Virus record (IMG/VR): IMGVR_UViG_3300031952_000023
Location: 1 to 51,478 of that record
Strand: one strand, 5' to 3'
Length of the DNA stretch: 51,478 nt
Origin: a virus
Made by a program: the position numbers and the translations under genes. The notes below the pieces were generated by a model, which did no database searches, was not told the origin of the DNA, and saw only the letters and a list, made by a program, of their open reading frames with translations. Positions 9,340 to 17,970 of this stretch are shown piece by piece (position 1 is the first letter of the stretch; each line of letters opens with the position of its first letter).

Positions 9340-10762
9340 TATCTACATCTGGAAGTAATTCTCGTAGTTTTTTCCTCATTTTATCATCCAAAGTAGATCC
9401 AATATTAATAACCATTAATTGACCACCATTTAATTGTTTAAGTGAATTTGGAGCTGTTTTAATATTAGATCCAATAAGATTAATAAATTCTAAACGCTTC
9501 AAATTACCTATACTTGCAGGTATAACGCTAATATTATTACCTGGTGCAAGGAGTGAGTCCAATTCTGTTAAATCACCTATATTGTCAGGTAATGCTGTTA
9601 ATCCACAATTCTTTAATACAAGTGCTGTTAATTTTGTAAATTTAGTAATTTCTGGTGGAAGATGAGTTATATGCATTCCAGAAAAATCTAATTTATCAAT
9701 ATTTGGGTCAATATTTTTAATAATAGTATCAACTGATTTAGTAATTTCAATTAATTCTTTAACATATTTGTCATTTAAACTAAATGATTTGGATTCAGAT
9801 ACTAATTTCATTAATTCATCAGTAAAGAATTGTTTTAACCCTTCATTAGCATCTAAAAATTCAATCCAGTCTATACCATGATTATTTGCATCATTATGTT
9901 GATTGGATTCAAAATGGATTTGATATAGATTACTATTATCACCATTCTGAATAAAATTCTTATCCATTATTACATATAACTTGGATTTTTCTTTATTTGG
10001 GCGTAATTGATTAGTATAACTGTCAAAGTATGTATTACCGCTTCTTCTTGTACACCATGAAGCATGTTCTTCAAATACACCACAAGAAGCCTTATTTGTT
10101 AAAGGGGCTACTACAGTCCATTTACTGTCCTCATAAAGTTTCTCCATTTCACTCATTTCAATATACTTACGAATTTCACTTGCTATATTGGATTCATCAG
10201 CTTTTGGTTTTAATGGACTAACAGCTTTAACTAAAGAAGGAATTGAAGAATAATTTTTAATATTAATATCTTTTGGTATTCTAAGTCCTAAAAAATCCTG
10301 ATTAGTTTGTCTGCTGAATTCTGGATTTCTTGGGTTTGTATGTTTATCAAAAATTAAAATAGCATCGGTTGCTTGTGGCAAATCCTCAGAAGCAAAACGT
10401 TGTAATTCTGCAAAATCTTTATGCGCTATTAAATTTTTCATTAAACTCATAATCCATAACAGATATTGCTTATTTTCTGTTGGATCAGCTTCAACCATTT
10501 TAAGAAACAATGAATTCCTTACTGCTTCTAATTTAAAGTTTGTTACACTTTCATTAGTATCTGGATTAGTCCAATCAATTTTTTTAATAAGAATTGATTT
10601 CTCAATTTCTGTATATGATTGTTTATCTTTTGATTTAAGAATTTTTTTAACAAGGTCATCATATACCTTATCATCTAAAACTTTAAATTGCTGACGGGCA
10701 AGTTCAACTTTACCTTGTTCTACAATTAATCCGTATTGTTGTTCAGTTACAAGTATTTTCAT
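9332..10762 (-). CDS. Leucine-rich-repeat protein with putative capsid-targeting leader
   Basis: The 476-residue protein starts MKILVTEQQYGLIVE then Q, a leader ending in I-V-E. Residues about 215-320 contain WTVVAPLTNKASC and EEHASWCTRRSGNTYFDSY. This tryptophan/cysteine-marked domain is something I have seen in phage proteins of unknown function. The C-terminal 120 residues are leucine-rich repeats of the 'L-x-x-L-P-x-x-I-G-x-L-x-x-L' type (phrases LTALPDNIGDLTELDSLL and IPASIGNLKRLEFINLI). LRR proteins of this kind act in protein-protein contacts, and as bacterial effectors in host binding. If packaged and injected, this would be an effector candidate. AATATTTATA lies 5-14 bases before the ATG. 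Confidence 0.6.
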   Translation of the reverse strand: MKILVTEQQYGLIVEQGKVELARQQFKVLDDKVYDDLVKKILKSKDKQSYTEIEKSILIKKIDWTNPDTNESVTNFKLEAVRNSLFLKMVEADPTENKQYLLWIMSLMKNLIAHKDFAELQRFASEDLPQATDAILIFDKHTNPRNPEFSRQTNQDFLGLRIPKDINIKNYSSIPSLVKAVSPLKPKADESNIASEIRKYIEMSEMEKLYEDSKWTVVAPLTNKASCGVFEEHASWCTRRSGNTYFDSYTNQLRPNKEKSKLYVIMDKNFIQNGDNSNLYQIHFESNQHNDANNHGIDWIEFLDANEGLKQFFTDELMKLVSESKSFSLNDKYVKELIEITKSVDTIIKNIDPNIDKLDFSGMHITHLPPEITKFTKLTALVLKNCGLTALPDNIGDLTELDSLLAPGNNISVIPASIGNLKRLEFINLIGSNIKTAPNSLKQLNGGQLMVINIGSTLDDKMRKKLRELLPDVDIN

Positions 10763-10765
10763 TTT

Positions 10766-12016
10766 CTATAAATATTTAGATTCTTTGAAAAGTAATGGAG
10801 AATTAACATAATTGGTTAAATCATCAGGGTTTATTCTATATCTTCTACGTCTATCACCTTGAATTGTCTCAAGATCAATTTTATATTCATTAATATCTAC
10901 ATCAATAATAATGTATTCTATTCCATTTTTAACTAATTTAAAATTCTTAAAACCAAGTCCATTTAATATACTATCAATATTATTTTTAGTATCTGTATAA
11001 TTTTCATTTGAATCGATATCATCAAGTATTTTATCTATATTTTTTATAAATTCCTTAGATACAACATTTCTAACAATATCCATATCATAATTATCGGTAT
11101 ATTCACCTTCTAATTCATAACCATCTCCATTTATATGTGCTTCTTTCATATCAGAAAAAGATGTAATTTCTGGATTATCTGTTATTATTTCTAAAATATT
11201 ATCTAATGTTAATAACATTTCACAAGATTCTGATCCACCATATTTTTTATTTTCATTAAAATATTCTATGGTATGTGTCGACCCTTGATCACTCAATTCA
11301 TAATTGATGTCATTAATCATTATATCACTTATTTCATTAGCTTTAGGTTCTCCTGCAACATCTTTTATCATATTATATACTTCCCCATTTCTATTATTTC
11401 TTAATTCATTTGGATTATTACATAAAAATATATAAAAACTTGATAATGTTAACTCTACTAATTCTTTTAATTTTAATATTGCTTCATCTGTTAAATAAAT
11501 TCCCATATTTGGGATTAATTCTGATACTTCATTATAAAATTCCCATCTGTCAGAGGATAATGCCATCATATACCAATGTTGATCATCTTCAGATAATCCA
11601 GACCAGTAATTATACCAATCTTCACATGACATTGTTAATAAAATAGTATTATTACGTTCAATGGATATGTTATTATATCTTTTCTTAAAATAATTTCCAA
11701 TAAATTGATCATCAATATCATCTAATCCATTTATTTTTTGATTATTTATAAAATTATAAAAAGGATTACCAACATAAACTAATTTAGTTAAATTATTATA
11801 ATCTTCTGGATTTTTTTTATAATTTGAAATAAATAGATACCATAATTTTAAAACTCTATCCTTTGATAACCCTAAATTTTCTACTAAATAACTTTGAACA
11901 TCTTTATATTCTGATTTAGGTGTAAAGTATTTAGACATCAACTTAAGATATTTTATATCTTTTTTAAGTTGTTGATTATCATACGTTACCTCGTTTATTA
12001 AAGAAATAAGTTTCAA
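10766..12016 (-). CDS. Putative capsid-targeted internal protein (paralogue family A)
   Basis: The 416-residue protein starts at a TTG codon as MKLISLINE then V, a leader ending in I-N-E. After it comes a helical domain (residues about 15-75) containing IKYLKLMSKYF and later LWYLFISNYKKNPEDY. It aligns with the corresponding part of the 22181-23416 product (IKYLKKLRNRF, LYFAFINNYRENIKDY). The rest is acidic, with no recognised domain; both large paralogues have a similar C-terminal beta-rich segment. No ATG lies nearby, and the conserved leader supports the TTG. The spacer to the next gene upstream holds the CTAGGGACC repeats. Confidence 0.5.
   Translation of the reverse strand: MKLISLINEVTYDNQQLKKDIKYLKLMSKYFTPKSEYKDVQSYLVENLGLSKDRVLKLWYLFISNYKKNPEDYNNLTKLVYVGNPFYNFINNQKINGLDDIDDQFIGNYFKKRYNNISIERNNTILLTMSCEDWYNYWSGLSEDDQHWYMMALSSDRWEFYNEVSELIPNMGIYLTDEAILKLKELVELTLSSFYIFLCNNPNELRNNRNGEVYNMIKDVAGEPKANEISDIMINDINYELSDQGSTHTIEYFNENKKYGGSESCEMLLTLDNILEIITDNPEITSFSDMKEAHINGDGYELEGEYTDNYDMDIVRNVVSKEFIKNIDKILDDIDSNENYTDTKNNIDSILNGLGFKNFKLVKNGIEYIIIDVDINEYKIDLETIQGDRRRRYRINPDDLTNYVNSPLLFKESKYL
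10767..10774 (-). promoter_or_regulatory. TATTTATA start-proximal motif
   Basis: Minus-strand TATTTATA four bases before the ATG at 10762, between this gene and the stop of the next one upstream (10766). The stop codon of the upstream gene overlaps the motif region, so a separate transcription start here would be unusually tight. Confidence 0.35.
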
Positions 12017-12051
12017 TAGCTATTGACTTTTTAAATTAATTAAATTAGCTT

Positions 12052-12150
12052 CTAGGGACCCCTCTAGAATTCCCAGTTTATAAGTATTTAATTAATTATT
12101 AATAAATATAAGAATTTGGTACTAGGGACCAGTAGAATATACTAGGGACC
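12052..12150. repeat. Three copies of CTAGGGACC
   Basis: CTAGGGACC occurs at 12052-12060, 12122-12130 and 12142-12150; the last two fall inside the final codons of the broken endonuclease gene. The GC-rich 9-mer stands out in sequence that is otherwise about 75% AT. The first copy is followed by CCTCTAGAATTCCC. Its function is unknown; it could mark a recombination or insertion scar at the end of the endonuclease gene. Confidence 0.5.
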
Positions 12151-13719
12151 CACAATCATATATTCTGTATATTTTTCTTTCAGTCATAATATTATTCTCA
12201 GTTTGATTTTTATCATAACCTTCTTTGATAAGTTTATATTTGGTATATTTTAATCTATGATGCCTTTTATTTTGATTTATATACCAGTAATTTGGGGTAG
12301 TTTTATGAGAATAAATAAATCCATTCTTTTCATATAAATTATTTCTTAGATTAGACCATCTAATATCAGCATAAGTAACTATTTTACCTGGATTATTATT
12401 TTTAATAAAATACTGGAGTAGTTTAGAGAATCCTCCTATAATATTATAGTTTAATTTGGAACAAAATCTAACTAATTCATAATAGTTATCATAACTGTGT
12501 CCTATACCATTTCTTTTTTTAGAAAACCCAATAACTGATACAAGATTATCATTATAATATAAACCCAATTTTATAGTAGTATTAACTTTACCTTGAATAT
12601 GATTTTCATCAACAAAAGAACTAAATTCTAAGAATTTAGTTCTTTTATAAAACATTTTCTTGCAAATATCTTATGTTCAGATAAACCAATAATTGATTTC
12701 AATCTGGATTTAACAATATCCTTTTTATGCATCCATTCATCCTCAAATATGTGAATTAATCTTATTCCTTTCTTATCTGCAGCAATAGTTTTATTTAAAT
12801 GATAATTTTTATCATCAATAAATAAATTAGAGTGATAATATAACCCATCAAATTCAATAGCTATATTATGATCAGGAAGAAATATATCTAATTCCTTACC
12901 ATCTAAAATTTCTTTATCCGATGTTATTATATTACTTATACCTAAATCATTAAGAAAATTAACAATATCAATTTCTGCTGAAGAAATAAATTTAGCACCT
13001 TTTTTATTGCAATTAGTACATAATTCAGAATTATATTCAGTTCTGCATCTGATTAATGATTTAGTTGTTTTATAAACTTTGTTACATTTTTCACAAAAAA
13101 TAGACATAGTTGATCCACTACAATCTTTATCAATAAAAGATAAATTTGGATATAATCCGTAAAAGTTCTGTTTTATAAGATTTTTAAAATATTCTGAATT
13201 ACTTATATTTTCTGTTCCATATTTTTCTAAATTAGATTGTTTCTGTTTTTCAGTATTAACATAAAATTCGTCATTATATTTTTCTATTTTAGTTGCTTTT
13301 GCTTTTTCAAAATTATTATAGTTTTCATCACCATAACGTTCTACCTTAGTTTTTTTAACTTTAGTTACATATTCCTTTGTTTTAGAATAACTATTTAATC
13401 CATATTTTTCCTGCATTGCTTTAATAACTCTTTCTTTATTATATTTTGAGCTATTAAAACAATCTTCTGAGCAAAATTCATTATAACCTTTTTTTAAAGT
13501 ACCAACAAATTTAGTTTTATTAGAACAATTTAAGCATTTAGGTGGTGACGTTAAATTAATGCAATATAGATATATTTTTTCTTTAAAAGGAATAGAATCA
13601 ATATTGTTAATTTTACTATGATTTATAATCTTAGTGTGTAAATCTGTATTATTCTTAGATAACCACTTTTCAGTAGATTTATAACCAGACTTATTATTTT
13701 CTAAAAAATACGATAACAT
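12122..13719 (-). pseudogene. Homing-endonuclease-like gene, split by a frameshift
   Basis: Two overlapping frames, 12628-13719 (363 codons) and 12122-12655 (177 codons), together match the intact 14323-15987 and C-terminal 25749-27557 proteins. The first part has CxxC zinc-binding pairs (CLNCSNKT, CEKCNKVY, CTNCNKKG) and repeats of the 'ERYG' type. It also carries a nuclease core with KELDIFLPDHNIAIEFDGLY and LIHIFEDEW, which resembles the Vsr-like PD-(D/E)XK homing endonucleases. The second part holds the conserved C-terminal domain ('NHIQG', 'YDCG'). One base appears deleted between ELNS and EFSSF, where an intact relative would read S-K-E. The break lies at the centre of a perfect 33-bp palindrome. 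It might still make a nuclease-only protein. The extreme C-terminus is also unusual, built from the CTAGGGACC repeats. Confidence 0.75.
12614..12646. repeat. Perfect 33-bp palindrome at the frameshift
   Basis: Arms of 16 bases (AAAAGAACTAAATTCT and its exact reverse complement) are separated by one base at 12630. It sits exactly where the endonuclease gene loses its frame. A quasi-palindrome corrected to a perfect one by template switching is a known route to single-base deletions and would explain both facts. A structure that stimulates frameshifting is the alternative. Confidence 0.85.
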
Positions 13720-13762
13720 CAGTATTGTTATACTGTTTATAAGATGTAAAGTTACAAATTAC

Positions 13763-14251
13763 TTAGAATACTAGAATGCATCTATCCATACGCAATGTTG
13801 CTTGGATACCTGCTAAAGCATCATCAGAATAACCCAATGTTTGGAAGTCAACATCACTTAAGAATGTTCCTTGTAATATCCATTTTTCAACCACAACACC
13901 TGTTGGATCAAGCATTTCTAAGTCAATATCTCGTTTATACCCCGATGCGTAGCCCATTCTACCAGTTACCGATTCTGCATGTAATCTAACCCATTCCATA
14001 AGTGCTTGTGAAGCAGAAGGTCCGATAGGATCCCTGAAAGTTACATTTATAGTACTCCAATTGAATCTTCCTGCTACGAAAGTAGATGTGTTAAGAAATG
14101 GAATTTCTATTGGGCCAATAGTAATATGAGGTCTTGAACCTGATTCAACATACCATTCGTTTATCCCTAAAGAAGAAGGAAATCTGAATATGAACCTGTT
14201 TTTCCTTTTAGGTTCGTAGGGCATCGGCATCGGTGAAAGTAAATCAGCCAT
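13763..14251 (-). CDS. Tail tube protein (T4 gp19-like)
   Basis: At 162 residues it is close to T4 gp19 (163). The sequence opens MADLLSPMPMPYEPKRKN and continues with RFIFRFPSSLGINEWYVES, ITIGPIEIPFLN, WSTINVTFRDPIGPSASQ and a C-terminal segment 'DVDFQTLGYSDDALAGI'. Together these are the classic layout of T4-like tail tube subunits, which stack as hexamers inside the sheath. It is flanked on both sides by homing-endonuclease-like genes and lies about 13 kb from its usual neighbour, the sheath gene. Codon use is less AT-biased than in the neighbours, as usual for a very highly expressed gene. A minus-strand AATAAATACTT lies about 18 bases upstream. Confidence 0.92.
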   Translation of the reverse strand: MADLLSPMPMPYEPKRKNRFIFRFPSSLGINEWYVESGSRPHITIGPIEIPFLNTSTFVAGRFNWSTINVTFRDPIGPSASQALMEWVRLHAESVTGRMGYASGYKRDIDLEMLDPTGVVVEKWILQGTFLSDVDFQTLGYSDDALAGIQATLRMDRCILVF

Positions 14252-14322
14252 TTATTTTTTGATTTTTTAAGTATTTATTATTATATTCCTCATTATAGGA
14301 ATTATATATAAATATACCAAAA

Positions 14323-15987
14323 TTGAAAAATGATCTGATTAATTTCTTTATTAACGAAAATAACAAATCTGGATGGAAAACCAATCCAAATATATTAAGT
14401 AAAAAATTTCCTTTATTATATGATGAAATAATAAATTATAGTATTCTGCATACCTTAGAAGATGTATCATTTAAACAAAAAATTTTTCATTATATATATG
14501 AAAAACAGGACATACCAATATGTAAAAATTGTCCTAATAAAATAAAATTCGGTAGATCATTAAAAGAAGGATATAATAAATATTGTTCTTTATCTTGTAC
14601 AAATAAAAATAAAGATCATATTAATAAAGTATTATTATCTAGAGATCAAAATATAATATCAGAAAAAATTAAAAAAACAACCTTAGAAAGATATGGGGTT
14701 GATAATATTTTTAAAGATAAAGATTATATAAAACAAAAAATATATGATAAGTATGGAGTACATTATATTACTCAATTACCTGATATTATAACTAAAATAA
14801 AAAATACTAACATAGAACGATACGGTGTAAGTAATACATTTTTATTACCAAACGTGAAAGAATTAGCCAAACAAGGTAATATTAAAAAATATGGGGTTGA
14901 TCATTATAGTAAAACTAAAGAATATAAGTTAAATAAATTTAAAAATACTATATCATCACTTAAAGATAAATTTATTGAATTAACTGATGACAGGGAATGT
15001 AGAATGTTATGTAATGATTGTAATAAAGAATACACAATATCGTGTGAATTACTTACATTAAGGAAGAACAGATTACATACCATCTGTTTACATTGTAATC
15101 CTATGTTTGGTAAATCTGTGTCATCACATGAGAAAGAATTATATAAATTTATCAAGTCTATATATAAAGATGAAATAATAAAAAAAGACAGAAAGATATT
15201 AGGTGGAAAAGAGCTGGATATAGTTTTACCAGAAAAAAAATTAGCTATCGAATTTAATGGAATATATTATCATAATGAATTATTTATTGATAAAAATTAT
15301 CATTTAAATAAAACTTTAGCTGCTAATAAAAATGGATATTCTCTTATACATATATTTGAAGATGAATGGGTTTATAATAAAGATATATGTAAATCAATTA
15401 TATCAAGTAAATTAGGATATAATAATAAAATATTTGCAAGAAAATGTATTGTTAAATCTGTAACAAATAAAGATTATAAGGAATTTATTGAAAAAAATCA
15501 CATTCAAGGATATGTTTCAGCCAAAATTAAAATTGGTCTTTATTATAACAATGATATAGTATCAGTAATGTCTTTTGGGTCAATGAGAACATCTCTTGGT
15601 TCTAAAAATAAAGAAGGAGAATATGAATTATTAAGATTATGTAATAAATTAGGATATACTATAATAGGTGGGTCTGATAAAATGTTTAAGTTTTTTATTA
15701 ATAAATTTAATCCGATAAAAATTACAACTTATTCTGATTTAAGGTGGTTTAATGGTAATGTTTATAAAAAAATGGGATTTAAATATATTAATACATCAAA
15801 ACCCAATTATTGGTATATTATAAAAAATATCCGTAAACACAGGTATAATTTCAGAAAAGATATATTAATTAAAGAGGGTTATAATAAAAATAAAACAGAA
15901 CGATCCATTATGATGGATAGAGAAATTTATAGAATATATGATTGTGGTAATATGAAGTATATATGGAATCAATCTGAAACTTTATAA
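14323..15987 (+). CDS. Vsr-like homing endonuclease with zinc ribbons (intact copy)
   Basis: The 554-residue protein starts at a TTG (MKNDLINFFINENNKSGW), matching the start of the broken copy at 13719. The order is: N-terminal helical domain; a CxxC pair (CKNCPNKI) and CSLSC; four or five repeats around 'ERYGV' (about residues 125-200) that are probably DNA-contacting; a second zinc site (CNDCNKEY, CLHCNP); and the nuclease core (GGKELDIVLPEKKLAIEF, then HLNKT and LIHIFEDEW). A 200-residue C-terminal domain follows, with 'NHIQG', PNYWYI and IYDCG, that may be a GNAT-like fold. Free-standing endonucleases of this type spread by cutting genomes that lack them. This one lies on the opposite strand, just behind the tail tube gene. 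Confidence 0.8.
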   Translation: MKNDLINFFINENNKSGWKTNPNILSKKFPLLYDEIINYSILHTLEDVSFKQKIFHYIYEKQDIPICKNCPNKIKFGRSLKEGYNKYCSLSCTNKNKDHINKVLLSRDQNIISEKIKKTTLERYGVDNIFKDKDYIKQKIYDKYGVHYITQLPDIITKIKNTNIERYGVSNTFLLPNVKELAKQGNIKKYGVDHYSKTKEYKLNKFKNTISSLKDKFIELTDDRECRMLCNDCNKEYTISCELLTLRKNRLHTICLHCNPMFGKSVSSHEKELYKFIKSIYKDEIIKKDRKILGGKELDIVLPEKKLAIEFNGIYYHNELFIDKNYHLNKTLAANKNGYSLIHIFEDEWVYNKDICKSIISSKLGYNNKIFARKCIVKSVTNKDYKEFIEKNHIQGYVSAKIKIGLYYNNDIVSVMSFGSMRTSLGSKNKEGEYELLRLCNKLGYTIIGGSDKMFKFFINKFNPIKITTYSDLRWFNGNVYKKMGFKYINTSKPNYWYIIKNIRKHRYNFRKDILIKEGYNKNKTERSIMMDREIYRIYDCGNMKYIWNQSETL

Positions 15988-16113
15988 AATATCTTTCGTA
16001 GTAGGATATATTAAAACAAAAAAAAGATGAAACTATTAAATCCACAAACCAAACCTTTTATTGTTTTGAAAAAACAAAGAAGTGCGGTGGCTTTTTGTTT
16101 TAATATTTTTTTA

Positions 16114-16216
16114 TTGAATAACAGTCGGGTGTATGAGAAGGTTTGCTTGTAGAAACTTTCAAATTTACCACAACTGCTAATAGCAAACTTTCTTATACAC
16201 CTTGTTATACACAGTA
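16114..16216. repeat. attC-like hairpin site 1
   Basis: An imperfect inverted repeat: left arm with ATAACAGTCGGGTGTAT and GAGAAGGTTTGC, right arm with GCAAACTTTCTTATACACC and TTGTTATACAC. The arms end in a TAAC/GTTA pair, as in integron attC sites, and the stem has G-A mismatches that make the two strands unequal. It lies in the 342-base gap between the endonuclease and the first cassette gene. The rest of that gap (15988-16113, 16217-16329) holds only A/T-rich sequence and the start of a long direct repeat. Confidence 0.65.
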
Positions 16217-16329
16217 CGGTTTAATTAGGTAGAACATTTGTTTGAAACACGAATAAAAACTTTTTAAAAATGTGCGGTTGAAAAATTGATTAATTAAAAT
16301 AATTTTAGTAACTTTATAAAAAATAAATT

Positions 16330-16572
16330 ATGAAAACACAAACACCAAAAATTAAAATTGAAAACGGTGAATTACAGATTGATGGAGATTTCAAATTTGA
16401 ATTATCACCAACCATTATTACAGAAGATTTAATTCCAATTAAAAAGGTTACATTCGATTGGTGTGTTGAAATCTCACAAGCGGAGTTGATGATTTATGGT
16501 GAAGATAAAATATTAGAAATGTTTGGTGAAAAATTGAAACATGATTTTATTAAATTAAATAAAAAAATATGA
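16330..16572 (+). CDS. Small cassette protein, unknown
   Basis: An 80-residue protein, MKTQTPKIKIENGELQ..., mixed beta/alpha with no membrane segment or known motif. The first gene of the first cassette. Its stop overlaps the next gene's start (ATGA), so the two are a translationally coupled pair inside one cassette. I do not recognise it. Base composition is less extreme than in the phage core genes, in line with acquisition from a bacterial source. Confidence 0.5.
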   Translation: MKTQTPKIKIENGELQIDGDFKFELSPTIITEDLIPIKKVTFDWCVEISQAELMIYGEDKILEMFGEKLKHDFIKLNKKI

Positions 16573-16886
16573 AAACAGGAAAATTAATTATTAATGACAT
16601 TATATGTCAAATAAGTTTTGAAGAAAATCCTTCAATTTACTTAGAGGAAAAAATAAATAAAGATGGTTCAAAATCTTTAACAGGTTATCAAAAGTGGAAT
16701 CCATTTAAAATTAGTTTAATATCAAAATATGAGTATGAGTTAATGGATGGAAAATACGATTCAATTTTTGTAATTCCAAGTAATGAAACAAATGTGTGGA
16801 AGTTATTTAATTGTGTTATTGATTTAGAAAAAAACGAAATTGAATTTCAAACTTGTGTTTTATATCAAGAGTGGGGAAATTTTTAA
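16569..16886 (+). CDS. Small cassette protein, unknown
   Basis: A 105-residue soluble protein starting MKTGKLIINDIICQISFEE, predicted mostly beta with two aromatic-rich stretches (WNPFKISLI, NVWKLFNCVIDLE). It begins inside the stop of the preceding gene. It is followed 45 bases later by the second attC-like site. I have no functional assignment. The paired arrangement would fit a toxin-antitoxin or two-component cassette, but nothing in the sequence shows that. Confidence 0.5.
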   Translation: MKTGKLIINDIICQISFEENPSIYLEEKINKDGSKSLTGYQKWNPFKISLISKYEYELMDGKYDSIFVIPSNETNVWKLFNCVIDLEKNEIEFQTCVLYQEWGNF

Positions 16887-16926
16887 AAAGTTTTTTACAC
16901 AGAACTATAATTGAAACACTGATGTA

Positions 16927-17035
16927 GTATTGTGTATAACAGTCGGGTGTATGAGAAGGTTTGCTTGTAGAAACTTTCAAATTTACCACAACTGCTAATA
17001 GCAAACTTTCTTATACACCTTGTTATACACAGTAC
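16927..17035. repeat. attC-like hairpin site 2
   Basis: Almost the same as site 1, here complete: TTGTGTATAAC on the left pairs with GTTATACACAGTAC on the right. The inner 19-base stem GGTGTATGAGAAGGTTTGC pairs with GCAAACTTTCTTATACACC. The left end GTATTGTGTATAAC is the reverse complement, with one mismatch in 14, of GTACTGTGTATAAC deduced from the right end of site 1. That is the signature expected of an integron cassette whose start and end derive from the same site. Confidence 0.7.
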
Positions 17036-17112
17036 GGTTTAATTAGGTAAATGTTTGTTTGGAATACGAATAAAAGCTTTTTAAAAATGTGTGTGGAAGA
17101 ATTAATTCCAAA

Positions 17113-17120
17113 TATTTATA
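17113..17120 (+). promoter_or_regulatory. TATTTATA start-proximal motif
   Basis: TATTTATA 15 bases before the ATG at 17136. It is notable because the following gene lies inside the cassette array but has the phage-type start signal. Confidence 0.35.
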
Positions 17121-17135
17121 TATAAACTAAAAACT

Positions 17136-17477
17136 ATGAGTAAAGATATTAGAATAATGATTGATAAAGTTAAGAACTATAATCAATTCATTAAAGAAGA
17201 ATATGATGAAGAGGAAAATGAACACTATGGGATGTGGTTACATGGTGGTACTGGTAATTTTCTTGGTGGAAGATTTTTATATGTTACTGACGAATTAGAT
17301 GAAGCGTTACATTATGCGAGACTTAAAGGTGGTAATGTATATAAATTAAAGGATGAATATAATCATATTGTTGATTGGGCGATGGGACAAAGTGAAGGTA
17401 TGATTTCACAAGAAAAATTAATGGATAGTGGTGGTTTTGATAATGTATTTGAATTGTTTATAGATTTAAAACAGTAG
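17136..17477 (+). CDS. Small protein with T4 IPIII-like leader, inside cassette array
   Basis: 113 residues. The N-terminal part contains KVKNYNQFIKE followed by E, close in form to the capsid-targeting leader of T4 internal proteins (MKTYQEFIAE). An alternative start, ATG 17157, gives MIDKVKNYNQFIKE, the length of the other leaders in this window. The remainder, with HYGMWLHGGTGNFLGG, FLYVTDELDEALHYARLKG and a YKLKDEYN segment, could be a small ADP-ribosyltransferase-like or DUF-type fold. I cannot name it. It stands between attC-like sites 2 and 3, so a phage-adapted gene may itself be a cassette. Confidence 0.5.
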   Translation: MSKDIRIMIDKVKNYNQFIKEEYDEEENEHYGMWLHGGTGNFLGGRFLYVTDELDEALHYARLKGGNVYKLKDEYNHIVDWAMGQSEGMISQEKLMDSGGFDNVFELFIDLKQ

Positions 17478-17530
17478 GAAAATTTTTAAAAAGTTTTTGA
17501 AACAAAATGATGATTAGAACGTATAATGTA

Positions 17531-17648
17531 GTATTGTGTATAACGGTTTGCAGATTTGTGAAGTTAAAAATGGCTACTTCACATTTCAATTTAAGCACCA
17601 AACTAAATGCCATTTTTAATTTAACAAATGTGCTGTTATGCGTAGTTT
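17531..17648. repeat. attC-like hairpin site 3
   Basis: Left arm GTGTATAACGGTTTGCAGAT and GAAGTTAAAAATGGC; right arm GCCATTTTTAATTTAACAAATGTGC and TGTTATGCG. The 15-base inner stem GTTAAAAATGGC / GCCATTTTTAATTTAAC is nearly perfect. The left end GTATTGTGTATAAC complements the start of its own cassette (GTTATACACAGTAC at the end of site 2). The sequence is unlike sites 1 and 2 except at the ends, as expected for attC sites. Confidence 0.7.
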
Positions 17649-17664
17649 AATTACAACAGATAAA

Positions 17665-17841
17665 ATGGAAGTAGAAATAGGAAAATATGTTTTTTATGTT
17701 GGTGGGACAATAATTTCACCTAAACCACAAAAACGATTAGTTACTGAAAATTGGTTACATGGAAACCCATATAAATCATATAAAAACATATTTTCAAATG
17801 AAGCAGAATGTTGGGAGTGGATTCGGATAAATTACGCATAA
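17665..17841 (+). CDS. Small cassette protein, unknown
   Basis: 58 residues from ATG 17665 (MEVEIGKYVFYVGGTIISP). An in-frame ATG at 17638 lies within the attC-like arm and would add nine residues; I prefer the inner start. The protein has several aromatic residues (NWLHGNPYKSYK, ECWEWIRINYA) and no hydrophobic helix. Its last codons run into attC-like site 4. No function is recognised. Confidence 0.4.
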   Translation: MEVEIGKYVFYVGGTIISPKPQKRLVTENWLHGNPYKSYKNIFSNEAECWEWIRINYA

Positions 17842-17970
17842 CGGTTCTCGGCTTTGCGATGGTGGGGTTTCAAGGCACAAGTGTTCAACCCACAACTAAA
17901 CTTTATTAAAAGCACTAAATATGAATTTACCACAAATGCCCCACTATTGCAAAACCGATGTTAGCGGTAG
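17831..17970. repeat. attC-like hairpin site 4
   Basis: Left arm ACGCATAACGG and GGCTTTGCGATGGTGGGG; right arm CCCCACTATTGCAAAACC and GATGTTAGCGGTA. The left end TTACGCATAAC complements the start of its own cassette (GTTATGCGTAG) with one mismatch. The right arm lies inside the annotated beginning of the methyltransferase gene. It is the most GC-rich part of the array. Confidence 0.65.

Larger units (their letters stand above)
16121..17100. repeat. Direct repeat of about 160 bp (16121-16282 and 16939-17100)
   Basis: Both copies run from ACAGTCGGGTG through the hairpin and on through GTACGGTTTAATTAGGTA and AATAAAA(A/G)CTTTTTAAAAATGTG. The first 110 bases are essentially identical and the rest diverge slightly. 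The copies bracket the gene pair 16330-16886, so homologous recombination between them would excise one cassette. Confidence 0.8.

Noticed and set aside
16027-16150. A 40-codon plus-strand frame before the first hairpin
   Set aside because: It runs into the hairpin arm, has no recognisable motif and no operon partner.
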